This document shows positions 15,215 to 22,778 of a stretch of 27,026 nucleotides of DNA, piece by piece. Made by a program: the position numbers and the translations under genes. The first letter of the stretch is position 1. The number at the start of each line of letters is the position of its first letter. Origin of the DNA: Anaerofilum sp. (GTDB taxonomy: Bacteria; Bacillota; Clostridia; Oscillospirales; Ruminococcaceae); contig JAHHUF010000014.1 in assembly GCA_020024115.1 (NCBI GenBank), positions 1 to 27,026 of the forward strand, in the 5' to 3' direction. The notes beneath the pieces were generated by a model. That model was not told the DNA's origin. It did no database searches and saw only the letters and a list, made by a program, of their open reading frames with translations.

Positions 15215-15562
15215 TTATAAATTTATAATTGTTTCAGTTATGGTGTCATATTCTGCTTTTGCACGGGAAAAGGCTTCCGGAATGCGTTCATAAGAGTTTG
15301 TACGCACAGCAGATACCAAATCGGTACAAGCCTGTGTCAAGCCATTAAACCCAAAATTTGATGAAACACCCTTCAGGGTATGTGCAGTTGTTTCAATGCA
15401 GGAAAAATCATCCTTTTGGACAGCTTCTTCCAACGAATTCCAAGAGGGGTCATTGGGAAACCGTTTGAGATATTTTTCAAAAATGGCACAGCTTCCGCCA
15501 AATCGGGACATAACAGCAGCTTCATCAATATGCAGAGATGTAAAAAACTCGGAAGAAATCAC
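15215..15562 (-). CDS. Stand-alone HPt (histidine phosphotransfer) protein
   Basis: The 115-residue protein is a single HPt domain, normally a shuttle for phosphate between a hybrid kinase and a response regulator. The phosphorylated His is H61 in TTAHTLKGVSSNFGFNGL, the classical HPt motif; MSRFGGSCAIFEKYLKRF is the usual first helix. The start is taken as GTG 15562 with GGGAGG eight bases upstream; another GTG two codons earlier lies too close to that site. It follows the F5/8C gene after 21 bases and lies downstream of the kinase and regulator genes, all on the same strand. YesM kinases need no HPt, so its partner is unclear: it may buffer or branch the phosphate flow, which is inference. 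Confidence 0.88.
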   Translation of the reverse strand: MISSEFFTSLHIDEAAVMSRFGGSCAIFEKYLKRFPNDPSWNSLEEAVQKDDFSCIETTAHTLKGVSSNFGFNGLTQACTDLVSAVRTNSYERIPEAFSRAKAEYDTITETIINL

Positions 15563-15583
15563 AAACACTGCCTCCCTTTTTGT

Positions 15584-16375
15584 TTATTTTGTTTCAGTTC
15601 CCCATAGTTCCAACTGGGTCAAAGCTGGGAAAGGAGATGGGTCATCCGGGCACTGAATCAATTGCTCCAACACAGCAGTGCGGACAGTACGGGGAGCAAT
15701 TTTGGTGTGCTGAGGATAGGGAACCTTTTCAAAATGTAAAGTTTCGCTGGAACCATCGTCAAAACGAATGACAGCACTCTGCCACCAGTTATCGTGTGGG
15801 AAATCGTTGCGCAAAGTCACAGCAACCTCATCAATCGTAACAGCACGACCAAAGTCAATGGTCAAAGCAGCATTAGGGTCACGATTGATGCCCCAGCTGG
15901 AATAAGGATATACACCATGTCCTTCGGTTGCAAAAATGCCGTCGATTGCATTGCGTGCCTCAAAACTCGCCTCACCACGAGTTTCTACATTTGCAGACGC
16001 ATGGGGGAATAAACCGTTGTTTGCGTGGCAGTCCATAGGGTTGAGTGCCAGATTGCGGCGTGCAGAAATTTCCTCCTTGGTTGCTACGCGAGCCCACAAA
16101 AGATGACATTCGCCAGTAAATGCTTTGGAAGAATAGCAAATACGACGCTCTGCAAATGGAACAGGCAGACGAGCTTCGCCATTCAACACACCATAAGTAG
16201 CAGCCAAGCTGTCCTCCAGTTGTGCAACTACATGACAGCCGCTCTCATTAGAAGAAAGACACAAAACATCACCAGCCTGATATGCAGCTTTGTATTCCAA
16301 AAATACACGATTTTCGCCGCAAGCCTCAGCAAGAACCTGTCCATCAGCATTCAAAACAGAGATTTTTAATTCCAT
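15584..16375 (-). CDS. Cytosolic F5/8 type C (discoidin-like) domain protein
   Basis: This 263-residue protein starts at ATG 16375, with GGGAGG in front of it; an open stretch further upstream is leader. It has no signal peptide. Residues 1-105 form a beta-rich N-terminal domain (QVLAEACGENRVFLEYKAAY). Residues 108-260 match the F5/8 type C / CBM32-like sandwich: NLALNPMDCH, ARNAIDGIFATEGHG, SSWGINRDPNAALTIDFG, then DNWWQSAVIRFDDGSSE and the closing LTQLELWGT. Such domains bind sugars and are usually secreted; here the protein should stay in the cytoplasm. It may bind the transported sugar or a sugar phosphate as part of the response, but that is inference. It is probably co-transcribed with the HPt gene. 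Confidence 0.82.
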   Translation of the reverse strand: MELKISVLNADGQVLAEACGENRVFLEYKAAYQAGDVLCLSSNESGCHVVAQLEDSLAATYGVLNGEARLPVPFAERRICYSSKAFTGECHLLWARVATKEEISARRNLALNPMDCHANNGLFPHASANVETRGEASFEARNAIDGIFATEGHGVYPYSSWGINRDPNAALTIDFGRAVTIDEVAVTLRNDFPHDNWWQSAVIRFDDGSSETLHFEKVPYPQHTKIAPRTVRTAVLEQLIQCPDDPSPFPALTQLELWGTETK

Positions 16376-16493
16376 AAAAGTTCCTCCCAAAAAATAATAA
16401 ATTTTATAGCAATACCACACAATTTCAGAAATTTAATCTTGTATGATGCTTTGAAAAAATAGAAAAACCTGTCATTTGATAAAGCGAAATATT

Positions 16494-16657
16494 TAGGGAA
16501 TATTTGCAAAGTTGAAATTTTGTATTTTTATGCGATCAATCATGTTTTCTGTCTTCAAAACACTCGAAATCCAGCAAGGTTTCCTGTATTTTGAGGGTTC
16601 TGTTTATTCGCTTTCTACGAAAAATTCATAAATTTCTTTGTTTTCAGATACACCCTA
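16494..16657 (-). repeat. Interspersed MITE-like repeat, copy 3
   Basis: About 164 bp. Read on the minus strand it starts AGGGTGTATCTGAAAAC, then AAATTTATGAATTTTT, ATACAGGAAACCTTGCTGG and TTTCGAGTGTTTTGAAG, each aligning with copy 1. The far end (AGGGAATATTTGCAAAG on plus) may be a worn inverted end. It lies between a strong promoter (16676-16704) and the F5/8C gene, so it forms most of that gene's long 5' untranslated leader. Confidence 0.6.
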
Positions 16658-16675
16658 AAAGACTTCTTTTTCAAC

Positions 16676-16704
16676 ATTATATTCTCTTTGAACAGTCTTG
16701 GCAA
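16676..16704 (-). promoter_or_regulatory. Strong promoter for the F5/8C-HPt genes
   Basis: TTGCCA (16699-16704) and TATAAT (16676-16681) on the minus strand, 17 bp apart. It lies directly after the response regulator stop codon. The leader to ATG 16375 would be about 290 bases and would contain repeat copy 3. Read-through from the kinase-regulator genes is also possible, since I see no terminator in between. Confidence 0.65.
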
Positions 16705-16712
16705 GCAAAGAT

Positions 16713-18326
16713 TTATTCTTTTGGGGGCTGCCAAAGGCTTCTTTGATATTCGGTGGGAGTCATGCCAATGTGTTTGCGAAATACCCGTGTGAAGTAATAG
16801 GCATTCTCAAATCCGAGCATATACGAAATTTCATAAATGCGTTGATTGCCTTCCTGAATCAACTGGCAAGCACGCTGCATTTTGGTTTCGTTTACAAAAT
16901 CGGTAAAATTTTGGTCGTATTCTTTTTTGAACAATGCAGAAAGATAACTGGGCGACAGTCCTGCCGCATCTGCTGCATCCTGCAAGGTGATTTTTTCATC
17001 AACATGGGCCTGCACATAAAGTTTTGCCCGTTCAGTGGGGTTGCTGCGAGAGGATGCAATTGCATCCAGTTGTGCCTCTGTGTGGCGGGTCAACATTTCC
17101 AACCAGTTTAAAATATGCTGTCTGGTGGTGCAGCAGCGCAAGGCAGACAAAACAGAGGAACTGTCTGAGAAAAAGCCTCCCAGTTCCGGGGAAGCAGAAT
17201 GAAACACCATGCTGCAAATGCTGTAAAATTCACTGCAACATTCAATGCCCTCCTTCCACAGATGCGGAGTTTCAGCAACAAGGGAGGAAACCTTTTGTAA
17301 AATTGCAATGGCTTGTGAGCGGTTTCTTGCACGCAGTTCAAGAGTGAGACGGTTGGTAAGAGGTTTTATATCAAGAGATTTCAGCTCTGCCTGTTCGCCC
17401 AACAAAAAACGAGAGGTAAGCAACTGCCCACCCATAAGATAGTGATATTGATACAAACCGATGATTTCGGAACAGGCTTCGGACAAAGAATTTTCGTCTG
17501 TAAAAAGAGAACTGCACAAAAGAGAAATTTGCATTTGTGTAGTATTTGCGGATGCACTGGTCAATTTGGAACAAAATAAAGAAAGGTCAGGCATTTGCTG
17601 CAAATTCCAACAAAACAAGGAAAGCCGCTGAACTTCATAGTCCGGCAAAGCAACCAAATAGTTGGGGAAAAGGTTTCCTGCTAGCTTTTCCACCAACTCA
17701 CTTTCCCAGTCCATCAATTGCTGACGCTCTTTGCAGGAAAAAGAGGACAAAGATGGCAAAGAAGATGGGTCCATCAAAATTTGTATGATACAAAAGTTTT
17801 GAAAAATATGGTGTTTTCCAAGTACACGCCGCAGCTGTAAATCATTGGGATGAGATAAAATATCCCGTGCAGCAGAACGCAGCTGAGCAGTTTGCTGTGC
17901 TTCCATATATTCTGTGGCAACCGTTGCCTGTGCAAGTTTGCCGCGTTTGTCACATTCTGTTTTTGCGCGCTCCAAACTTGCGGTTAAAGTTTCGGGTTCC
18001 AATTGTGTTTTTACCAAATAATCAATTGCCTGCAAACGCATGGTCTGCCGTGCTAAGTCAAAATCCTGATAGTTGGTCAACATGATAAATACAGGAGGGG
18101 AAGAAAAGTGGCTACATTCCTCCAAAAGTTCCAAGCCGGATTTCACAGGCATTCGGATGTCGCTAATCACAATATCAGGCGAAAAGGTTTGAATCATTTC
18201 CAATGCTTGCTGTCCGTTTCGCGCTGTGCCAATAATTTCGCAATTTTGTGCTTGCCAGTCAATTAAAAACTTAATGCCGGAAAGAATAATTGGTTCGTCA
18301 TCAACAAGAAGAATCCGATAATTCAT
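16713..18326 (-). CDS. YesN-type response regulator, AraC-family output
   Basis: The protein has 537 residues from ATG 18326, with AGGAGG 8 bases upstream; this start lies inside the end of the kinase gene, so translation is coupled. The receiver domain (1-120) has the acidic pair D9-D10 and the phosphate acceptor D56 in ISDIRMP, plus the Lys in LVKTQLEPETL. A long variable middle of about 290 residues follows. The C-terminal AraC double helix-turn-helix covers about the last 100 residues (ITLQDAADAAGLSPSYLSAL, RIYEISYMLGFENAYYFTRV). This is the standard layout of regulators that switch on neighbouring sugar ABC transporters. The likely target is the divergent transporter operon starting at 20450. 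Confidence 0.93.
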   Translation of the reverse strand: MNYRILLVDDEPIILSGIKFLIDWQAQNCEIIGTARNGQQALEMIQTFSPDIVISDIRMPVKSGLELLEECSHFSSPPVFIMLTNYQDFDLARQTMRLQAIDYLVKTQLEPETLTASLERAKTECDKRGKLAQATVATEYMEAQQTAQLRSAARDILSHPNDLQLRRVLGKHHIFQNFCIIQILMDPSSLPSLSSFSCKERQQLMDWESELVEKLAGNLFPNYLVALPDYEVQRLSLFCWNLQQMPDLSLFCSKLTSASANTTQMQISLLCSSLFTDENSLSEACSEIIGLYQYHYLMGGQLLTSRFLLGEQAELKSLDIKPLTNRLTLELRARNRSQAIAILQKVSSLVAETPHLWKEGIECCSEFYSICSMVFHSASPELGGFFSDSSSVLSALRCCTTRQHILNWLEMLTRHTEAQLDAIASSRSNPTERAKLYVQAHVDEKITLQDAADAAGLSPSYLSALFKKEYDQNFTDFVNETKMQRACQLIQEGNQRIYEISYMLGFENAYYFTRVFRKHIGMTPTEYQRSLWQPPKE

Positions 18327-20076
18327 TTGAACAAACCTCCTCTTTTGGAATATGTACAATCATACGGGTATATTTTTGGGGAACGGATTCAATCGAAAGC
18401 CCATAGTTGGCGCCGTAAACCAATTTTAACCGCTGGGATACATTGCCGACACCAATACCGTTCATGCTGTCAGGGCTGGGCTTTGAAGCACCGGAAAGGG
18501 CCTTTTTAATGGTTGCTTTGTCCATACCCACACCATCATCCTCCACAATAATCAGAAGGTCATTTTCTTTTTCTTCTGCAAAAAGAGAAATGGTGCCAAA
18601 TCGCCCGGTTGGCTCAATGCCATGGAAAATGGCGTTTTCTACCAATGGCTGCAAGGTTAATTTTATAATACGGAAATGGTAGAGGGAGGGAGAAATGTTG
18701 TTTTTTAATTCAAAGGTGTCCATATAACGAATGGATTGAATGTTGACATAATCCTCCAACAACTTGATTTCTTCCCCCAAAGATACCTTTTGGTCGTATC
18801 CTTTTGCCATATTCTTTAAGAGGTTGGATAAAGAGCGGGTCATTTGCTGGATACCGATATTTTTTTGAATCACAGCCATCCAATGGATAGAATCCAATGT
18901 ATTATACAGAAAATGTGGGTTTACCTGACTTTGCAGCATTGCAATTTCAATTTTGCGTTTTTGTTCCGCCTGCTGTTCGGTTTCGTCCAAAAGATGACGC
19001 ACAGAAAGGGTCATTTCATTTACCACTTTGCCGATTTCTGCAATTTCATCTTTGCCTTGTTCAATCTCCGGGTTGAAAGAAAGGTCGTTTTCGCTGACTT
19101 TTTTGATGTGAGAGGTCAAACAGCGAATAGGCTTTGTCAGCAAACTGCTTAGTATGATGGAAATGCCAATCCCTGCTGCCAAACTGGTTGACAAAGCAAG
19201 AATAACAGTGTGCATAATTTGCGATTTGTCTGCATTTAGTTGAGACGCATCCCATGCAGAACACAAACTAAACCCAAAATTTAAAGGTGTTTTAGAGATA
19301 GTCCAATCGTTTCCGTTGTTTTCAATTACATTGCCATCAACAATATCTGAAGGGTTGAAATTTTGGAAAGCAGTTGGGTCAAGATTTGTGATATAGTTAT
19401 CAGGAGTTGTAACAAAATAGTGTCCTATTTCTTCAAAGGTGGAAAGAATATCTGTGAACATATTCAAAGAAAATTCTGTATAAAGCCATGCATTAGCAGA
19501 TTCCAATGGGCCACGAGAAATGGGACGAATGGAAACAAGACAGGGAGAAGGTTTGTTTAGTATGGGGGAAACAGGGGAAAAAACCAACAAATCCTCAAAA
19601 TTTTTTTTTAAGAGGTTTTTAAAAAGTTCACTGTTCTGCAACTGTAGAGAATCAACCAAGTTGCCGGAGTACATTTGCGTGCTTGATTGAATCATTGTGT
19701 TATCCTGTGCCCGAAAAAGCATCATTTGATTGACATACAGCGCCAAACCGCTGCTGGCAATGGAGTTGTTCATCAACTGCTGGGCGTTTAAACGAATGCG
19801 AAACCCGGCATCATTTGTGAACAAATTGCTTTCAGCAGCAGTTATAGTGGAAGTGTGGCTGGCACAAAGGTTCACAAGGTTCCAAGCCTTTTCCAGTTCG
19901 GCATTGAGTTGGGCAGCGATGAAATCCGTATTGAGACGATCAATGGTCGAAACCTTTGTTTGGATGATATTTGAAAGATAATTGTATATAAAAAGATTGC
20001 CTGCAATGGTGATGATGCCAACACAAGCAGATGTGTAGATTAAAATTTGCATTCGTATACTATGAAAAAAACGCAA
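18301..20076 (-). CDS. YesM-type sensor histidine kinase
   Basis: The 591-residue protein has two membrane segments (about residues 10-30 and 290-312) flanking an outside sensor region of roughly 260 residues. A HAMP domain follows (LTKPIRCLTSHIKKVSENDL), then the His_kinase (PF06580) dimer segment with the phosphorylated H388 in QVNPHFLYNTLDSI. The ATP-binding domain shows LVENAIFHGI (N box), VEDDGVGMD and GIGVGNVSQRL. The start is set at TTG 20076, which has AAGGAG eight bases upstream; the GTG at 20085 overlaps that site and the first ATG (20052) is too far. The family senses extracellular sugars or a liganded binding protein. The gene overlaps its response regulator by 26 bases. Confidence 0.92.
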   Translation of the reverse strand: MRFFHSIRMQILIYTSACVGIITIAGNLFIYNYLSNIIQTKVSTIDRLNTDFIAAQLNAELEKAWNLVNLCASHTSTITAAESNLFTNDAGFRIRLNAQQLMNNSIASSGLALYVNQMMLFRAQDNTMIQSSTQMYSGNLVDSLQLQNSELFKNLLKKNFEDLLVFSPVSPILNKPSPCLVSIRPISRGPLESANAWLYTEFSLNMFTDILSTFEEIGHYFVTTPDNYITNLDPTAFQNFNPSDIVDGNVIENNGNDWTISKTPLNFGFSLCSAWDASQLNADKSQIMHTVILALSTSLAAGIGISIILSSLLTKPIRCLTSHIKKVSENDLSFNPEIEQGKDEIAEIGKVVNEMTLSVRHLLDETEQQAEQKRKIEIAMLQSQVNPHFLYNTLDSIHWMAVIQKNIGIQQMTRSLSNLLKNMAKGYDQKVSLGEEIKLLEDYVNIQSIRYMDTFELKNNISPSLYHFRIIKLTLQPLVENAIFHGIEPTGRFGTISLFAEEKENDLLIIVEDDGVGMDKATIKKALSGASKPSPDSMNGIGVGNVSQRLKLVYGANYGLSIESVPQKYTRMIVHIPKEEVCSNELSDSSC

Positions 20077-20162
20077 ACAAAACACTCCTTATTGTAAAAC
20101 AGTATCATTTTGTTGTTTGTTTAAAATAAAAATACATATTAAATAAACAATTTGTTTTGCAT

Positions 20163-20168
20163 ATTATA
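20163..20168 (-). promoter_or_regulatory. Extended -10 promoter of the kinase operon
   Basis: On the minus strand TGG directly precedes TATAAT (20163-20168), an extended -10. The -35 is poor, as often seen with this type. The leader to the TTG start would be about 80 bases. Confidence 0.5.
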
Positions 20169-20268
20169 CCATAATATTCGTAAGAGATAAAATCAAAACA
20201 GAAAAATAAAGTTCGCTTTGAACAAAAACACAATAAAAGGAATGATGTTTTTGACAACGAATCACAAA

Positions 20269-20296
20269 ATAATACTAAACCTTAAAATAGTATTAT
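20269..20296. promoter_or_regulatory. Perfect 9-bp inverted repeat, candidate operator
   Basis: ATAATACTA (20269-20277) and TAGTATTAT (20288-20296) are perfect inverted repeats with a 10-bp spacer. The site lies between the kinase -10 box and the transporter -10 box, about 75 bp upstream of the latter. This is a plausible place for the AraC-type response regulator to act on both operons. Confidence 0.4.
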
Positions 20297-20346
20297 ACTT
20301 TTTCAAGAAATCGTAAAATTTTTAAGTAAAATCTAAAAATAAAATC

Positions 20347-20375
20347 ATGAAAAACCAGTACCAATACGATATAAT
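20347..20375 (+). promoter_or_regulatory. Promoter of the sugar ABC transporter operon
   Basis: ATGAAA (20347-20352), a 17-bp spacer and a perfect TATAAT (20370-20375). The weak -35 fits a promoter that needs an activator. Confidence 0.6.
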
Positions 20376-20389
20376 CATATCAACAAATA

Positions 20390-20411
20390 CAACCGATACA
20401 ACAATCGGTTG
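20390..20411 (+). promoter_or_regulatory. Perfect palindrome in the transporter leader
   Basis: CAACCGAT and ATCGGTTG are perfect 8-bp arms around the 6-base spacer ACAACA. It begins about 8 bases after the expected transcription start. It could be a repressor operator blocking elongation, or an RNA hairpin near the 5' end that stabilises the message. No T-run follows. Confidence 0.5.
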
Positions 20412-20449
20412 CAGCAAACGTATAAAACATAAAAAAGGAGAGAGTTTTT

Positions 20450-21745
20450 GTGAAAATGAAGCGTATTGCAGCAGTAGGTTTGACAACTGTTATGACAGCA
20501 TCTATGTTGGCTGGTTGCGGCGGTGGAGCCAGCAACTCTGACAAAGGAAATGATTCAAACGGTGGTTCTGCTGATGGAAAAACAACATTGAAGGTATCCA
20601 TTTGGGATTCCACTAATAACCCTGCTGACTTGGAGGCTATCAACGCATTTCAGGCAGCAAACCCTGATATTAAAATTGATTTGATTGATATTCCCAGCAA
20701 TGACTACAACACCAAGCTGAACACCATGCTGAATGGCGGCAGCCCTTTGGATGTAATCTTTGTAAAGCAGGCTGACAGCTTGAAGAACTTTTATGACAAA
20801 GGTCAGCTCTTGGACATCACTCAATATGTAAAAGATGCTAACATTGATTTGGCAAACTACAACGGCACTGCTGAAAACTTTAGCTTTGATGGCAAGCAGG
20901 TAGCATTGCCTGTTCGAACTGACTACTATGTTCTGTACTACAATAAGGACATCTTTGATGCAAAGGGCATCGAATATCCTTCCAACGACATGACTTGGAA
21001 AGAGTTTGAAGACCTGGCAGCACAGTTGACCGGTGATGGCAACTATGGCGCTTATATGCACACATGGCAGGCTATGGCTTGGAACTGGGGTATTCAGGAT
21101 GGCAAAAACACCATCATGAGTTATAAAGATGGCTATACATTTGCAAAACCATACTATGAAATGCTGCTCCGTATGCAGGATGCAGGTTCCATCCAGACTT
21201 ATGGCCAGCTGAAGAGTGGCAACATTCATTATTCCGGTGCATTTGCACAGGGCAATGTAGCAATGATGCCTATGGGCACTTGGTTCATGGGTATGATTCA
21301 AGGCAAAATTGCTTCTGGCGAAGCTAACATGAAGTGGGGTATCGCAACTCTGCCTCATCCAGAAGGCGTTGAAGCAGGCTACACTATGGGTGCAAGCACT
21401 CCTTTGGCAATCAACGCAAAAACAAAGGCTCCTGATGCAGCTTGGCGTTTTGTTGAGTTTATGACCGGCAAAGAGGGCGCAGAAATCTATGCTAAGAAGG
21501 GCTATATCCCTGCATTGTCTGATGAAAACACCATCAAAACCGTTGCTTCTAACGAAGGTATGCCCGAGGGCTCAGAAGAAGCTTTGCAGGTTAAGAACAT
21601 TGTTCCTGACCGTCCAATTAAAGACCATGTAGGTGAAGTCGACCAGATTTTGGGTGAGCAGCACAGCATGATTATGTTGGGTGAAAGCACTGTTGACGAA
21701 GGCTTGGCAGAGATTACAAAGCAGGTAAAAGAGGTTTTGGAATAA
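20450..21745 (+). CDS. Sugar ABC transporter substrate-binding lipoprotein
   Basis: The 431-residue protein belongs to the SBP_bac_1 type (cluster B) that serves CUT1 sugar importers. GTG 20450 is taken as start because AGGAG lies about 9 bases upstream; ATG two codons later is possible. The signal peptide ends in the lipobox MLAGC with C23, followed by a Gly/Ser/Asp/Asn linker. The mature part has the family features LKVSIWDSTNNPADLEAINA, KLNTMLNGGSPLDVIFVKQA and NVAMMPMGTWFMGMI, and the typical end MIMLGESTVDEGLAEITKQV. It captures a sugar outside the cell and hands it to the two permeases downstream. The sugar cannot be read from sequence. Confidence 0.95.
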   Translation: MKMKRIAAVGLTTVMTASMLAGCGGGASNSDKGNDSNGGSADGKTTLKVSIWDSTNNPADLEAINAFQAANPDIKIDLIDIPSNDYNTKLNTMLNGGSPLDVIFVKQADSLKNFYDKGQLLDITQYVKDANIDLANYNGTAENFSFDGKQVALPVRTDYYVLYYNKDIFDAKGIEYPSNDMTWKEFEDLAAQLTGDGNYGAYMHTWQAMAWNWGIQDGKNTIMSYKDGYTFAKPYYEMLLRMQDAGSIQTYGQLKSGNIHYSGAFAQGNVAMMPMGTWFMGMIQGKIASGEANMKWGIATLPHPEGVEAGYTMGASTPLAINAKTKAPDAAWRFVEFMTGKEGAEIYAKKGYIPALSDENTIKTVASNEGMPEGSEEALQVKNIVPDRPIKDHVGEVDQILGEQHSMIMLGESTVDEGLAEITKQVKEVLE

Positions 21746-21776
21746 TTCAAGTTCGGTTCTTTTAATTGAAATTGCG

Positions 21777-21801
21777 GAAGGGCGGGCAGCTTGCCCGCCC
21801 T
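21777..21801 (+). other. Intra-operon GC-rich hairpin
   Basis: AAGGGCGGGCA and TGCCCGCCCTT are perfect 11-bp arms with a 3-base loop, between the binding-protein stop and the first permease gene. TTTATTAG follows, a weak T-tract. Such hairpins protect the upstream message or partly terminate, giving more binding protein than permease. Confidence 0.75.
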
Positions 21802-21845
21802 TTATTAGAAAAAATGGTTTTTTAATATGAAAGGAGGAGTTTTGC

Positions 21846-22763
21846 TTGGCTAACAAAACAAAACAGGCAGGAAAAGGTATCTCTTTAAACACTCGCAACA
21901 CAATGGTTGGTCTTTCCTTTATTTTGCCAAACTTTATTGGTTTTTGCCTTTTCACTTTGGTTCCCGTGGTATTTTCTTTCATTCTCAGCTTTATGAAATG
22001 GGATGGATTTACCCAGATGGAGTTTGCCGGGTTCCAAAACTTCGTGAAAATTTTTGGGGAAAAGAGATTCCTTGATTCTTTGGGACACACCTTTTATTTT
22101 GCATTTTTCACTGTTATCTTTAGCATGGCTGCGGCTTTGGGTTTGGCATTGCTGCTGAACCGCAAACTGAAGTGTGTAAACTTTTTCCGCAGTTCTATCT
22201 TCTTCCCCTATGTAGCTTCCATCGTTGCAGTTAGCTGCGTTTGGAAAGCAATGTTTATGGAAGACGGCGGCGTCATCAACGGTGCATTGCAGATGCTTGG
22301 AGTTGCTGAGGATATGCTGCCTGGCTGGATTGCTTCCACAAAATGGGCGATGCCTGCTGTTATTATTGTAAGTGTATGGCGAAATATGGGTTATTTTATG
22401 ATTATCTATCTGGCAGCATTGCAGGATATTCCTCATTCCTTGTACGAAGCTGCTGAGATTGATGGTGCAAGCAAATGGCGGCAGTTTGTTCGCATTACCT
22501 TCCCCATGCTGACCCCCAGCCACTTCTTTGTATTTATGATGTTGACCATCAACAGTTTCAAAACCTTTGACATGGTATTCCTGCTGACAGAAGGCGGCCC
22601 TGGCACTGCAACTCAGCTGTTGAGTATGTATGTTTACAACAAGGGCTTTATTTCTTGGGACTATGGTGTTACCAGTGCAGCATCTATGGTTTTGTTCCTG
22701 ATTGTTGCAACCATCACCATTTTGCAGTTCCGTGTAGAAAAGAAATTCAACGACTTTATGTAA
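21846..22763 (+). CDS. CUT1 sugar ABC permease, MalF-type
   Basis: The 305-residue protein has about six membrane helices and starts at TTG 21846, with AGGAGGAG seven bases upstream. The first helix is FILPNFIGFCLFTLVPVVFS. The cytoplasmic EAA loop that contacts the ATPase reads EAAEIDGASKWRQFVRITFP. The end (FLIVATITILQFRVEKKF) is typical. It pairs with the second permease, 15 bases downstream, to form the channel. No ATPase gene is nearby, so the pair probably uses a shared MsmX-type ATPase encoded elsewhere. Confidence 0.94.
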   Translation: MANKTKQAGKGISLNTRNTMVGLSFILPNFIGFCLFTLVPVVFSFILSFMKWDGFTQMEFAGFQNFVKIFGEKRFLDSLGHTFYFAFFTVIFSMAAALGLALLLNRKLKCVNFFRSSIFFPYVASIVAVSCVWKAMFMEDGGVINGALQMLGVAEDMLPGWIASTKWAMPAVIIVSVWRNMGYFMIIYLAALQDIPHSLYEAAEIDGASKWRQFVRITFPMLTPSHFFVFMMLTINSFKTFDMVFLLTEGGPGTATQLLSMYVYNKGFISWDYGVTSAASMVLFLIVATITILQFRVEKKFNDFM

Positions 22764-22778
22764 AGGAGGCAGCAAAAA

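Noticed and set aside
20250..20266. Catabolite (cre-like) site TTGACAACGAATCA before the sugar operon
   Set aside because: Several mismatches to the cre consensus; not enough to call.
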